Source: Pantoea rwandensis (lineage in GTDB: Bacteria > Pseudomonadota > Gammaproteobacteria > Enterobacterales > Enterobacteriaceae). Taken from it: 64,000 bases of DNA. The position numbers and the translations under genes were made by a program. The notes beneath the pieces are model-generated. The model did no database searches. It was not told the DNA's origin and saw nothing but the letters and a program-made list of their open reading frames with translations. Positions within the stretch are counted from its first letter, which is position 1. Every line of letters starts with the position of its first letter. Below, in pieces: positions 50,558 through 59,449 of this stretch. The stretch spans positions 62,001 to 126,000 of the forward strand of contig NZ_MLFR01000009.1 in NCBI RefSeq assembly GCF_002095475.1. The letters run 5' to 3'.

Positions 50558-50866
50558 GTGTCATCTACAGATCAATTCGAAACTCGCCTGGATGACGACC
50601 TGGCGCTACTGACAGAAACATTGGAAGAAGTACTGAAATCGTCGGGCGATCCGGCCGATCAAAAGTACATCGAACTGAAACTTAAAGCGGAGCAGGCGCT
50701 GGAAGACGTGAAGAATCGCGTGAGTCAGGCCTCCGACAGCTATTACTATCGTGCCAAAAAAGTCGCCTATCAGGCCGATGATTATGTGCATGAGAAACCG
50801 TGGCAGGGGATTGGCATCGGTGCCGCCGCTGGCCTGTTTGTCGGTTTATTGCTGGCCCGCCGTTAA
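50558..50866 (+). CDS. elaB: Ribosome-associated tail-anchored protein ElaB
   Basis: A 102-residue DUF883 protein: a charged helical cytoplasmic part (about residues 1-80) and one C-terminal membrane helix GIGIGAAAGLFVGLLLARR. E. coli ElaB is RpoS-dependent, binds ribosomes at the inner membrane in stationary phase and has paralogues YqjD and YgaM. It starts with GTG 50558 after GGAGG. An ERIC element follows. Confidence 0.93.
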   Translation: MSSTDQFETRLDDDLALLTETLEEVLKSSGDPADQKYIELKLKAEQALEDVKNRVSQASDSYYYRAKKVAYQADDYVHEKPWQGIGIGAAAGLFVGLLLARR

Positions 50867-50918
50867 ATTGTCGGGGCGTAACGTCAGTTGCGCCCGATTC
50901 CTCTTATTTACCGCCTTT

Positions 50919-51042
50919 ACCCGTCATGCTTCAAGTTGCAGACGCGTTGGCTGCGCTCATTCAACCCAGTCACTAACCTGAGTCAGCTTCAGGGGATTCA
51001 CTCTCTTGCCGCCTTCCTGCACCTTGCATTATTTAGGGAATC
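50919..51042 (+). repeat. ERIC element between elaB and yfaY
   Basis: About 124 bp matching ERIC in forward orientation: CCCGTCATGCTTCAAGTTGC, GCGTTGGCTGCGCTCATTCA, the central dyad region ending TTCAGGGGATTCACTCTCTT, then GCCGCCTTCCTGCACC and ATTATTTAGGGAAT. It ends 100 bp before yfaY. Confidence 0.88.
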
Positions 51043-51141
51043 TCTACTTATTTGTCTCGAATCCTTGTTTCGCATCAACGGCGATTGTGTTTCGCGCGCG
51101 CGCTTTCTACATTAAAGCGACAGGGATAAGGAGAACGCAAC

Positions 51142-52338
51142 GTGATACGTGTGGAAATGCTCTCAACGGGCGATGAAGTGTTACATGGGCAGATAGTCGA
51201 TACTAATGCGGCTTGGCTGGCGGATGTGCTGTTCCAGCACGGTTTGCCGATGACCAGCCGCAGCACGGTGGGTGATGCGATGTCCTCTTTAGTGGACGCG
51301 CTACAGAGCCGTAGCCAAATAGCCGATGTGCTGATCGTCAACGGCGGCCTCGGCCCCACCAGCGACGATCTTAGCGCACTCGCAGCTGCCACCGCCTGTG
51401 GCACGAAATTGGTGATCCAGCAGGAATGGCTGGAGAAAATGGAAGCCTGGTTTGCCAGCCGTGGACGCATCATGGCCCCCAGCAACCGTAAACAGGCAGA
51501 AATTCCGGCCAATGCGGAGCTGATTGATAATCCGGTGGGCACCGCGTGTGGCTTTGCGCTGCAACTTAATCGCTGCTGGATTTTCTTTACGCCGGGCGTG
51601 CCGTCCGAATTTAAAGTCATGGTCGAGCAGGAGATCATTCCGCGTTTGAAGGCGCGTTTTGATTTGCCAGAGCCGCCGCTGTGTCTGCGTTTAACGACCT
51701 TTGGGCGTGGCGAGAGCGATATCGCCGCCGAGTTGGAGCCACTGCCGCTTCCGGAAGGCGTGGTGATGGGTTATCGCTCATCAATGCCGATTATCGAAAT
51801 CAAGCTCACCGGCCCGGCGAGCCAGCGCGTGGCAATGGAGCAGGTGTGGCAGCAGGTTAAGCTGCTGTTGGCTGAATGCACCATCTTTGAAGGTACGGGA
51901 GGTTTGCCTGCTTTGTTAGCGCGTGAACTGCAGGAACGCGGTTTCAGACTGGCGCTCAGCGAACAATACACTGCGGGACTTTTGAACTGGCAGCTGGCTT
52001 CAGCAGAAGTCCCGCTGAGCGCAGCAGAGATTCTGCCACCCCATGATGAACCGCTGGAAGCACAGGTCGAGCGTACGCGTAAACTTGCCGCGCATCACGG
52101 CACGGTGCTGGCGCTGTCGGTGGGCAATCTGGAAGAGGGCGAAGTGGCCATTGCGCTGCACACCCCGGAAGCCAGTTGGGGCCAGCGTGTGAAATTCACC
52201 CATGGGCGTCACAATGTTGAGACCCGGCAGAAGGTGGTGGCAATGATGGCGATGAACATGCTGCGCCGCTGGCTGCACCGTAGCGAAGTGAGCACCGGGC
52301 ACGGCTGGATTGATGTGCTGGAAGCGGTGAAACAGTAA
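51142..52338 (+). CDS. yfaY: CinA-like protein YfaY
   Basis: A 398-residue CinA-family protein (E. coli YfaY 400). The N-terminal MoaB/COG1058 domain has EMLSTGDEVLHGQIVDTNAAWLA and NGGLGPTSDDLSALA. The C-terminal CinA/PncC-like domain is degenerate: where NMN deamidases have AESCTGG, this reads SEQYTAG, losing the active-site Ser. A deamidase role is therefore unlikely; the function is unknown. GGAG lies near ATG 51142. Confidence 0.92.
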   Translation: MIRVEMLSTGDEVLHGQIVDTNAAWLADVLFQHGLPMTSRSTVGDAMSSLVDALQSRSQIADVLIVNGGLGPTSDDLSALAAATACGTKLVIQQEWLEKMEAWFASRGRIMAPSNRKQAEIPANAELIDNPVGTACGFALQLNRCWIFFTPGVPSEFKVMVEQEIIPRLKARFDLPEPPLCLRLTTFGRGESDIAAELEPLPLPEGVVMGYRSSMPIIEIKLTGPASQRVAMEQVWQQVKLLLAECTIFEGTGGLPALLARELQERGFRLALSEQYTAGLLNWQLASAEVPLSAAEILPPHDEPLEAQVERTRKLAAHHGTVLALSVGNLEEGEVAIALHTPEASWGQRVKFTHGRHNVETRQKVVAMMAMNMLRRWLHRSEVSTGHGWIDVLEAVKQ

Positions 52339-52346
52339 ATTTGTGG

Positions 52347-52404
52347 CCAGGTGCGCATGAATGCGCACCCTACGAAACCCACAAAGTTGCCATTGATGGC
52401 GACC
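52347..52404 (-). repeat. Dispersed palindromic repeat (two-hairpin unit), copy 2
   Basis: The reverse complement of this segment matches the hisP-distal repeat at 12666-12720: a GGTCGCCA...TGGCRACY hairpin, CGTAGGGTGCGCATTCATGC and a closing GCACCTGG. It lies between the convergent 3' ends of yfaY and yfaE, a typical REP-like position. Confidence 0.7.
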
Positions 52405-52410
52405 AGTCGG

Positions 52411-52671
52411 TTACAGCTCGATCTCAATCTCCCCCTTGGCGCGGCAACAACAGGGCAAAATCTCGCCCTGTTGAATAAACGCCAGCGGGGTTTCCGCGTA
52501 AGCCACTTCACCTTTCAGCAAACGCATCCGGCACGAACCGCAGTAGCCTTCACGACACTGAAACTCTACGCAGACATTATGCGCTTCCAGCGTGGTGAGC
52601 AGATTGGGATGATCTTCTGCGCACTCCAGGCGAGAGCCGGAACTGCGCAGAATAACAACAGAACGACTCAT
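52411..52671 (-). CDS. yfaE: 2Fe-2S ferredoxin YfaE (NrdB diferric-tyrosyl cofactor maintenance)
   Basis: An 86-residue plant-type ferredoxin. The cluster ligands are in CREGYCGSC plus a later Cys in LPCCCRAKG. In E. coli YfaE delivers electrons and helps regenerate the diferric-tyrosyl cofactor of NrdB. It starts 2 bp after the nrdB stop, so it is the third gene of nrdA-nrdB-yfaE. Confidence 0.95.
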   Translation of the reverse strand: MSRSVVILRSSGSRLECAEDHPNLLTTLEAHNVCVEFQCREGYCGSCRMRLLKGEVAYAETPLAFIQQGEILPCCCRAKGEIEIEL

Positions 52672-52673
52672 AC

Positions 52674-53804
52674 TTACAGCTGGAAGTCGTTAAAGTCGTC
52701 TTCACCCACTTCGGAGTCAATCTGACCCACCAGATAAGAACTTACTTCCACTTCCTGTGGTGCCACCTGCACGTTGTCTGACACCAACCAAGAGTTGATC
52801 CATGGAATCGGATTCGAACGCGTCTGGAACGGCAGATCAAGGCCCACTGCTTGCATGCGGATATTCGTGATGTACTCAATGTACTGGCACAAAATGTCTT
52901 TATTCAGACCGATCATTGAGCCACCGCTGAACAGATATTCTGCCCACTCTTTCTCTTGCTCGGCGGCTTTCTTGAACAGGTCGAAACACTCATCACGACA
53001 CTCAGCAGCGATCTCTTTCATCTCAGGATCGTCCTCACCGGTGCGCAGCAGGTTCAGCATGTGCTGAGTGCCGGTCAGGTGCAGCGCTTCGTCGCGCGCA
53101 ATCAGTTTGATGATTTTGGCATTACCTTCCATCAGTTCGCGCTCGGCGAAGGCAAATGAACAGGCGAAGCTCACGTAGAAGCGAATGGCTTCCAGTGCGT
53201 TAACACTCATCAGGCAAATATACAGCTGCTTTTTCAGCTCGCGCAGGTTGACGGTCACTTCTTTGCCGTTAACCTGATGCGTGCCTTCGCCCAGCAGATG
53301 CCAGTAGCTGGTCATCTCAATCAGATCATCGTAATACTTCGAGATATCTTCCGCGCGCGCCAGAATCTGCTCGTTAGTCACGATATCGTCAAACACCACG
53401 GAAGGGTCGTTAACGATGTTACGGATGATATGGGTGTAAGAACGAGAGTGGATGGTCTCGGAGAACGCCCAGGTTTCGATCCAGGTTTCGAGTTCTGGAA
53501 TCGAGATCAGTGGAAGCAGCGCCACGTTCGGGCTACGACCCTGAATGGAGTCCAGCAGCGTCTGATATTTCAGGTTGCTGATGAAAATGTGCTTCTCATG
53601 ATCCGGCAGCGCCTGATAATCGATGCGATCGCGTGATACGTCCACTTCTTCCGGACGCCAGAAAAAGGAGAGTTGCTTTTCGATCAGCTTTTCAAAGATG
53701 TCATATTTCTGCTGGTCGAAACGGGCAACGTTAACTGACTGGCCGAAGAACATCGGTTCTAACAGCTGGTTATTTTTGTTCTGCGAGAATGTGGTGTAAG
53801 CCAT
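52674..53804 (-). CDS. nrdB: Ribonucleoside-diphosphate reductase 1 subunit beta
   Basis: A 376-residue class Ia radical-generating subunit, the length of E. coli NrdB. The diiron ligands and radical Tyr lie in [17 protein letters not shown] (Glu115, His118, Tyr122 in E. coli numbering) and in [13 protein letters not shown]. The C-terminal DDFNDFQL-type tail binds NrdA. ATG 53804 gives [13 protein letters not shown], as in E. coli; 16 upstream codons in frame are unconserved. Confidence 0.97.
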   Translation of the reverse strand: MAYTTFSQNKNNQLLEPMFFGQSVNVARFDQQKYDIFEKLIEKQLSFFWRPEEVDVSRDRIDYQALPDHEKHIFISNLKYQTLLDSIQGRSPNVALLPLISIPELETWIETWAFSETIHSRSYTHIIRNIVNDPSVVFDDIVTNEQILARAEDISKYYDDLIEMTSYWHLLGEGTHQVNGKEVTVNLRELKKQLYICLMSVNALEAIRFYVSFACSFAFAERELMEGNAKIIKLIARDEALHLTGTQHMLNLLRTGEDDPEMKEIAAECRDECFDLFKKAAEQEKEWAEYLFSGGSMIGLNKDILCQYIEYITNIRMQAVGLDLPFQTRSNPIPWINSWLVSDNVQVAPQEVEVSSYLVGQIDSEVGEDDFNDFQL

Positions 53805-53822
53805 GACTGAGTCCAAAAAGTA

Positions 53823-53848
53823 AGAGGGGCCGACGTTTGTCGGCCCTG
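53823..53848 (-). other. Intercistronic hairpin between nrdA and nrdB
   Basis: GGGCCGAC/GTCGGCCC with a GTTT-type loop (minus strand reads AGGGCCGAC...GTCGGCCCCT) lies in the 66-bp nrdA-nrdB gap without a U-tract. It is more likely an mRNA-stability or partial-attenuation hairpin than a full terminator. Confidence 0.5.
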
Positions 53849-53870
53849 ACATGAGAGGGCGTTTGCCGGA

Positions 53871-56156
53871 TTAAATCTTACAAGCGCCGCTTTCGCAGCC
53901 ATCATCCTGAATGGAAGGGGCCATATCGTCCTGCACATCTTCTGCACCGTCGCGGGTGTTTTGATAGTACAGGGTTTTCACGCCAAACTTATAAGCGGTC
54001 AGCAGATCTTTCAACAGCTGTTTCATTGGCACTTTGCCATTGGCGAAACGGCCTGGATCGTAGTTGGTGTTCGACGAAATTGCCTGATCAATGAACTTCT
54101 GCATCACGCCAACCAGCTGCAGATATCCGTCGTTGGACGGCATTTCCCACAGCAGTTCGTACTGATCTTTCAGACGCTCATACTCTGGCACCACCTGACG
54201 CAGAATACCGTCTTTGGATGCTTTGATACTGATGTGACCGCGTGGCGGCTCAATACCGTTAGTAGCGTTTGAAATCTGCGAAGAGGTTTCAGAAGGCATC
54301 AGCGCAGAGAGCGTGGAGTTGCGCAGGCCGTGCGTAACGATCGACTCACGCAGACCTTCCCAATCCAGGTGCAGCGGCTCGTTGCAAACGGCGTCGAGAT
54401 CCTTTTTATAGGTATCGATCGGCAGAATGCCCTGTGAGTAAGTGGTCTCTTTGAACCACGTACAGGCACCTTGCTCTTTCGCCAGCTCATTCGACGCTTT
54501 CAGCAGATAGTACTGAATGGCTTCAAAGGTTTTGTGCGTCAGGTTGTTGGCGCTGCCATCAGAGTAACGCACGCCGTTTTTCGCCAGATAGTAAGCGTAG
54601 TTAATCACGCCGATACCCAAGGTACGACGACCCATAGCGCCGCGTTTTGCTGCAGCAATCGGGTAATCCTGATAATCCAGCAATGCATCCAGCGCACGTA
54701 CCGCAAGGATCGCCAGCTCTTCCAGATCGTCGAGGCTTTCAATCGCACCGAGGTTAAAGGCGGACAGCGTACACAGAGCAATTTCGCCGCTCTCGTCATT
54801 GATATCGTTCAGCGGTTTGGTTGGCAGCGCGATTTCCAGGCACAGGTTAGACTGGCGTACTGGTGCGATAGCCGGATCAAACGGGCTGTGGGTGTTGCAG
54901 TGATCGACGTTCTGAATGTAGATACGGCCGGTTGAAGCACGTTCCTGCATCATCAGTGAGAACAGCTCAACCGCTTTCACGCGCTGTTTGCGGATGCTGT
55001 CGTCTTTCTCGTATTTGGTGTACAGACGCTCGAATTCGTCCTGATCGGCGAAGAACGCATCGTACAAGCCTGGCACGTCAGAGGGGCTGAACAGGGTGAT
55101 CTCTTCACCTTTCAACAAACGGGTATACATCAGCTTGTTGATCTGTACGCCATAATCCATGTGACGCACGCGGTTGCCTTCAACACCACGGTTGTTTTTC
55201 AGAACCAGCAGGCTTTCCACTTCCAGATGCCACATCGGGTAGAACAGGGTCGCTGCACCGCCACGCACGCCGCCTTGTGAGCACGATTTTACTGCTGTCT
55301 GGAAATGCTTATAGAACGGGATACAGCCGGTGTGGAAGGCTTCACCGCCACGAATCGGGCTACCCAGTGCACGAATGCGACCGGCGTTGATGCCGATACC
55401 GGCGCGCTGAGAAACGTATTTCACGATGGCGCTTGAGGTGGCATTGATTGAATCAAGGCTGTCACCGCACTCGATCAGTACGCAAGAGCTGAACTGACGG
55501 GTTGGGGTACGCACACCGGACATGATTGGCGTTGGCAGTGAGATCTTGAAGGTAGACACGGCATCATAGAAGCGACGCACGTAATCCATGCGCGTTTCGC
55601 GCGGATAACCGGAGAACAGGCACGCGGCGACCAGAATGTACAGGAACTGGGCGCTCTCGTAGATTTCACCACTCACACGGTTCTGCGCCAGGTATTTGCC
55701 TTCCAGCTGCTTCACCGCGGCGTAAGAGAAGTTCATGTCACGCCAGTGGTCGAGGAACTCGTCCATCTGTTCGAACTCTTCTACGCTGTAATCTTCTAGC
55801 AGGTGACGGTCATACTTGCCCATCTCAACCATTTTGACCACCTGATCGTACAGCTTCGGCGGCTCAAACTGGCCGTAAGCCTTTTTACGCAGGTGGAAAA
55901 TAGCCAGACGAGCGGCCAGGTACTGGTAATCCGGTGCATCACGGGAGATCAGGTCTGCAGCTGCTTTGATGATGGTCTCGTGGATATCAGAAGTACGAAT
56001 TCCATCGTAGAACTGAATGTGGGAGCGCAACTCAACCTGAGACACAGAGACGTTGTTCAGCCCTTCAGCTGCCCAATCCAGTACTCGGTGAATCTTATCG
56101 AGATCAATGCGCTCCTGACGGCCATCGCGTTTAGTAACGAGCAGACTTTGGTTCAT
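53871..56156 (-). CDS. nrdA: Ribonucleoside-diphosphate reductase 1 subunit alpha
   Basis: A 761-residue catalytic subunit of aerobic class Ia ribonucleotide reductase, as in E. coli. The N-terminal ATP-cone begins LLVTKRDGRQERIDLDKIHRVLDW; SNLCLEIALPTKPLND contains an active-site Cys; the C-terminal redox Cys pair is in GCESGACKI. It makes dNDPs from NDPs with NrdB. It is first in nrdA-nrdB-yfaE with DnaA and NrdR motifs upstream. Confidence 0.98.
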   Translation of the reverse strand: MNQSLLVTKRDGRQERIDLDKIHRVLDWAAEGLNNVSVSQVELRSHIQFYDGIRTSDIHETIIKAAADLISRDAPDYQYLAARLAIFHLRKKAYGQFEPPKLYDQVVKMVEMGKYDRHLLEDYSVEEFEQMDEFLDHWRDMNFSYAAVKQLEGKYLAQNRVSGEIYESAQFLYILVAACLFSGYPRETRMDYVRRFYDAVSTFKISLPTPIMSGVRTPTRQFSSCVLIECGDSLDSINATSSAIVKYVSQRAGIGINAGRIRALGSPIRGGEAFHTGCIPFYKHFQTAVKSCSQGGVRGGAATLFYPMWHLEVESLLVLKNNRGVEGNRVRHMDYGVQINKLMYTRLLKGEEITLFSPSDVPGLYDAFFADQDEFERLYTKYEKDDSIRKQRVKAVELFSLMMQERASTGRIYIQNVDHCNTHSPFDPAIAPVRQSNLCLEIALPTKPLNDINDESGEIALCTLSAFNLGAIESLDDLEELAILAVRALDALLDYQDYPIAAAKRGAMGRRTLGIGVINYAYYLAKNGVRYSDGSANNLTHKTFEAIQYYLLKASNELAKEQGACTWFKETTYSQGILPIDTYKKDLDAVCNEPLHLDWEGLRESIVTHGLRNSTLSALMPSETSSQISNATNGIEPPRGHISIKASKDGILRQVVPEYERLKDQYELLWEMPSNDGYLQLVGVMQKFIDQAISSNTNYDPGRFANGKVPMKQLLKDLLTAYKFGVKTLYYQNTRDGAEDVQDDMAPSIQDDGCESGACKI

Positions 56157-56199
56157 GTCGCGTGTTTACCTGTCCATGAAAAAGAGAGTTATCCCCCAA

Positions 56200-56252
56200 C
56201 TATGCACAAGGTCTATGCACAAGCCGCTCGTTGTGAGTAAGCCTGTGGATAA
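56200..56252. promoter_or_regulatory. DnaA-box cluster upstream of nrdA
   Basis: A perfect box TTATCCACA on the minus strand (TGTGGATAA, 56244-56252) and two 8-of-9 boxes CTATGCACA (56200-56208 and 56213-56221) lie 44-96 bp upstream of nrdA. DnaA control of nrdAB is established in E. coli. Confidence 0.65.
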
Positions 56253-56299
56253 ACACTATATATAGGGGGTGCGGGAAGTTTGAACAACAATATGGTGAG
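56253..56299. promoter_or_regulatory. Pair of NrdR boxes upstream of nrdA
   Basis: ACACTATATATAGGGG (56253-56268) and ACAACAATATGGTGAG (56284-56299) both resemble the NrdR consensus ACACWATATATWGTGT and are exactly 31 bp apart, three helical turns, the spacing known for NrdR box pairs. The first is strong, the second weaker. Confidence 0.65.
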
Positions 56300-56621
56300 T
56301 ATTCTAGTCAGCATTCAGATCATCACAAGAGTTGATTTTCGCGTGAAAATACGTCCTGGGGGGTGGCGAAATTCCTGGATCCCCATTCCGTAAGGCCTGC
56401 CACTGCTGTCAACTGCCAGCGACTTTTTTTTCACTTTTTGATCGAGCGCGTGTTTATTGCGCAAAGGTTCTCATCGCGGAAATTTGTAAAGTAAAAAAAG
56501 CCCTGACAAGGCCGCCAGTAGCGAACTTATCTAAAATTGCTTATGAATTTTTTGTGACCAATCCAGCCTACAAAAAAGGCGAGTACGCGTCTAAAAGGAA
56601 ATTGATCTGGATAGCAACAAG

Positions 56622-58193
56622 TTACAAACCTGGCGCTTTCCACATCGAGGTGGTTAACCCACTGTCCACCAGGGTGAGTTGGTCAGCATAGACTCTCTGC
56701 CAGTTGGCTTTTTGCTGCTGATAGAGTTGATGGTGTTCTGCATTAGGCTGGAATTCCCGCTCCCAACGTACCAATGCTTGCCCGGTTTCCTGCAAACTAC
56801 TGTAAATCCCAGCCGCTACGCCAGCCGCAATGGCACAGCCAAGCGCGGTGGCTTCTTTCACCTGCGGCACTTTCACCGTCAGACCCGTCACGTCACTGAG
56901 AATCTGACTCCACAATTTGCCCTTAGCACCGCCACCCGCAAATACTAATTGCGAGGTGTTAATACCGGAAAAGGCGGCCACTTGATCCAGGTTGCAGGCT
57001 GAAACAATCGCGGCATTCTCTTCCAGCGCACGGAATAGCGTCTGCTTGTTACAGCGTTCGGGATCGATGGAAAGATTAATAAAGGAAGGTGCCGCGTGAT
57101 ACCACTTGTTGAAGTGCATCGCATCTGAGAACACTGGCATCACGCCCCAGGAACCAGCAGGTACGCGTGCCGCCATCTCTTCCAGCAGGCTGTAACAATC
57201 CACACCAAGGCGTTCTGCCAGCAGTTTCTCTTCGCCGCAAAAGGCGTCACGGAACCAGCGCATGGTCAGGCCGGTAAAGAAACTGATCGCTTCCGCCTGT
57301 GCCATGCCTGGGATCACATGCGGGTTAACGCGAATGTTCATTTGAGGGTCGACCTGCGGATGCGGCAAATTCACCACCTGTTGCCAGAAGGTGCCCCCCA
57401 GCACAGCGGTTTCCCCCGCATTCACTACGCCTAACCCCAGTGTGCCAAGTTGCACATCACCGCCACCCATACCGACCACCGTACCTTGCTCAAGACCACA
57501 CTGGCGAGCGGCTTCAGCCGTAATCTCCCCTAGCTTACTGCCGGTTTCGGCCACCGGGGACAAGATATCGCCGCGCAATCCCGCCATCTCTAGCAGGTCA
57601 GGGCGCCATTGCCGAGTGTGTAAATCTAGCAAGCCAGTGGTGCCAGCGTTTGAGGGGTCCACGGCAAGTTCACCGCTGAGACATTTTGCCAGCCAGTCGC
57701 TGATCATGGTTAACGTGGCGGCCTGGCGATAGATATCAGGACGATGGTGCGCCAGCCACAGCAAGCGTGGCATCGCGCCGAGGGCCAGTGTCTGACCGGA
57801 GCATTGGTAAATTTCGCGCTCAAACTCGCCGTGATGAATCTCTTTCAACTCGCTCACTTCACGGCTGGCGCGTGCATCCACGTTGGCGCACGCCCAAATC
57901 GCTTCGCCCGCTTTGTTGTAGAGCACAATCCCTTCCCGCATTGAGCAGCATGCCACGCTACGAATCGCGCTAGCCGGGAGCTGCGCCAGTTGCAACACCT
58001 GACGGATGCACTGACAGGCAAGCGGCCAGTTCTGGTCCAGATCAAACTCCATCGACCCTGGCACATCGGGCAGGGCGAGATGCCGCCATTCCGCTTGCGC
58101 CACAGCGACTTGCTCACCCTGTAGATTGAAAATCACGGCGCGAATGCTACCGGTGCCGGCGTCGAGCGCCATCAGATGCGGGGCGTGTGTCAT
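56622..58193 (-). CDS. lsrK: Autoinducer-2 kinase LsrK
   Basis: A 523-residue FGGY kinase (E. coli LsrK 530) that phosphorylates imported AI-2 (DPD) in the cytoplasm; phospho-AI-2 is the inducer of lsr. [20 protein letters not shown] is the N-terminal phosphate loop; [27 protein letters not shown] and [19 protein letters not shown] match LsrK specifically. The N-terminus is about seven residues shorter than in E. coli. It is downstream of lsrR by 56 bp, as in E. coli. Confidence 0.96.
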   Translation of the reverse strand: MTHAPHLMALDAGTGSIRAVIFNLQGEQVAVAQAEWRHLALPDVPGSMEFDLDQNWPLACQCIRQVLQLAQLPASAIRSVACCSMREGIVLYNKAGEAIWACANVDARASREVSELKEIHHGEFEREIYQCSGQTLALGAMPRLLWLAHHRPDIYRQAATLTMISDWLAKCLSGELAVDPSNAGTTGLLDLHTRQWRPDLLEMAGLRGDILSPVAETGSKLGEITAEAARQCGLEQGTVVGMGGGDVQLGTLGLGVVNAGETAVLGGTFWQQVVNLPHPQVDPQMNIRVNPHVIPGMAQAEAISFFTGLTMRWFRDAFCGEEKLLAERLGVDCYSLLEEMAARVPAGSWGVMPVFSDAMHFNKWYHAAPSFINLSIDPERCNKQTLFRALEENAAIVSACNLDQVAAFSGINTSQLVFAGGGAKGKLWSQILSDVTGLTVKVPQVKEATALGCAIAAGVAAGIYSSLQETGQALVRWEREFQPNAEHHQLYQQQKANWQRVYADQLTLVDSGLTTSMWKAPGL

Positions 58194-58249
58194 CTCAGTA
58201 TCTCCAATGGAAAATCTGACTGCCTTTATTCTGCCCCGCCACTAGGCGA

Positions 58250-59218
58250 TTACAGCAATGCCAATATTGAGCGGGCCGTTCCTTCTTCTGTTACCAGAGC
58301 ATTAATACGGCCCCCTTCCAGAGCAGCAAGGATGGCTTCTGCTTTCTCAGGGCCACCCGCGACACCCATCACCATTGGAATGGCCGCAAGTTCTTCAGGG
58401 CTAACTGCAATCAACTCTTCATGAATCGGCATAGCGTCCGCTAACTGCCCATCGGGTCGCATAAAATAGCCAAGAATGTCGCCAACCGCGCCTCTGCGCG
58501 CATACATCAGTTGCTCTCCCTCGCTGATATAACCCGAACGCAGTATGGTGGCCTCCTGCTTCTGGCGTAATGCACCGATTCCCACAATCGCCACATCAGC
58601 GGCGCAAGCCGCGAGCATCACATCTTTAACACTCCGTTCCTGGCGTAGGATCTGAGCAACGTTGGCGCTGGATGCGCGTAGCGGGGCCGGAATTATGCTG
58701 ATACCGCACGCTGCATCTAACTGCCCAAGGCCCGTCATGTAGGGACCGACGCCACCGGATAGCGTTACCATGCGAATATGTTGCGATGAAATAAAGCCGC
58801 TGAGGTGTTGCAAGGTATTCATACTGGTCTCCCCAAATCCGACAGCCAGTAATTGCTGTGGTTGGAGAACCGACATCAACATCTGAGCCGCGCCAACCCC
58901 GAGTCGCTGGCTCAAATTAGGGCTGTCTAACTGTGGCAGAACACGTATCTGCTTTAAGTTAAAGCGCTGTTGCAGTGCATGTTCGAGCGTTAAACAGCCT
59001 TCATAACGTGAATTGATCTGCACACGAATCACCCCAGACTGACGCCCTTTCTCCAGCAGGCGTGACACCTTGAGGCGCGTTAAACCGAGTCTTTCACCGA
59101 TTTCGTTTTGCGTCAGGCCGTCGTGATAATAGAACCAGGCGGTGCGCGCAAGGAGTTCTTCTTCGCCCATACCGTTATCCACAATGAGTCCCGCTGCCGG
59201 GGTACGATCGTTTTTCAT
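58250..59218 (-). CDS. lsrR: lsr operon repressor LsrR
   Basis: A SorC/DeoR-like repressor of 322 residues from ATG 59218 (325 from GTG 59227). The helix-turn-helix is [24 protein letters not shown]. The effector domain matches Lsr[56 protein letters not shown]. It represses lsrACDBFG and lsrRK until phospho-AI-2 binds. It is divergent from lsrA; a TGAACA-N21-TGTTC dyad directly abuts its start, and no good Shine-Dalgarno site is visible. Confidence 0.95.
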   Translation of the reverse strand: MKNDRTPAAGLIVDNGMGEEELLARTAWFYYHDGLTQNEIGERLGLTRLKVSRLLEKGRQSGVIRVQINSRYEGCLTLEHALQQRFNLKQIRVLPQLDSPNLSQRLGVGAAQMLMSVLQPQQLLAVGFGETSMNTLQHLSGFISSQHIRMVTLSGGVGPYMTGLGQLDAACGISIIPAPLRASSANVAQILRQERSVKDVMLAACAADVAIVGIGALRQKQEATILRSGYISEGEQLMYARRGAVGDILGYFMRPDGQLADAMPIHEELIAVSPEELAAIPMVMGVAGGPEKAEAILAALEGGRINALVTEEGTARSILALL

Positions 59219-59220
59219 GA

Positions 59221-59252
59221 TGAACACTTTATAAAATTAAAATCAATTGTTC
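59221..59252. promoter_or_regulatory. Candidate LsrR operator, lsrR-proximal
   Basis: TGAACA at 59221-59226 and TGTTC at 59248-59252 form a dyad with 21 bp between the half-sites. The same 32-bp layout recurs at 59389-59420; 23 of 32 bases agree, including AAAATCA before the right half. The site lies 3 bp upstream of the lsrR ATG. Confidence 0.55.
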
Positions 59253-59270
59253 GCTTGGGCTTGTTAATGA

Positions 59271-59291
59271 AATGTGACGCTAATAGCAGTT
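59271..59291. promoter_or_regulatory. Possible CRP site in the lsrR-lsrA gap
   Basis: AATGTGACGCTAATAGCAGTT contains TGTGA-N6-TAGCA, a good left and imperfect right CRP half. CRP activates lsr in E. coli. This is tentative. Confidence 0.35.
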
Positions 59292-59388
59292 CTCACATCC
59301 TTTCATTCGCCAGCATAAGCTTTTAGGCAAGGAAAGCACAATCTGTGACCACGCCGTGAGTTTTCTGTAGAGAGCTTAACCAGGATTG

Positions 59389-59420
59389 TGAACATAATGT
59401 TATTTAAAAATCATTTGTTC
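59389..59420. promoter_or_regulatory. Candidate LsrR operator, lsrA-proximal
   Basis: TGAACA at 59389-59394 and TGTTC at 59416-59420 with exactly the same 21-bp internal spacing as the lsrR-proximal copy. It lies 12-30 bp before the possible lsrA starts, so a bound repressor would block the lsrA promoter or leader. Confidence 0.55.
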
Positions 59421-59449
59421 TTCTGGCGGCAATGATGCAGGTGAAGGTC

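Larger units (their letters stand above)
56157..56621. other. nrdA promoter region / lsrK 3' gap
   Basis: 465 bp without a gene between nrdA (upstream side) and the lsrK 3' end. The nrdA-proximal 145 bp contain DnaA-box and NrdR-box motifs. The remainder is AT-rich with poly-T runs; no clear lsrK terminator was recognised. Confidence 0.5.

Noticed and set aside
59273-59297. TGTGA ... TCACA pair as a canonical CRP site
   Set aside because: The halves are 15 bp apart rather than 6; the overlapping TGTGA-N6-TAGCA is a better though weak candidate.
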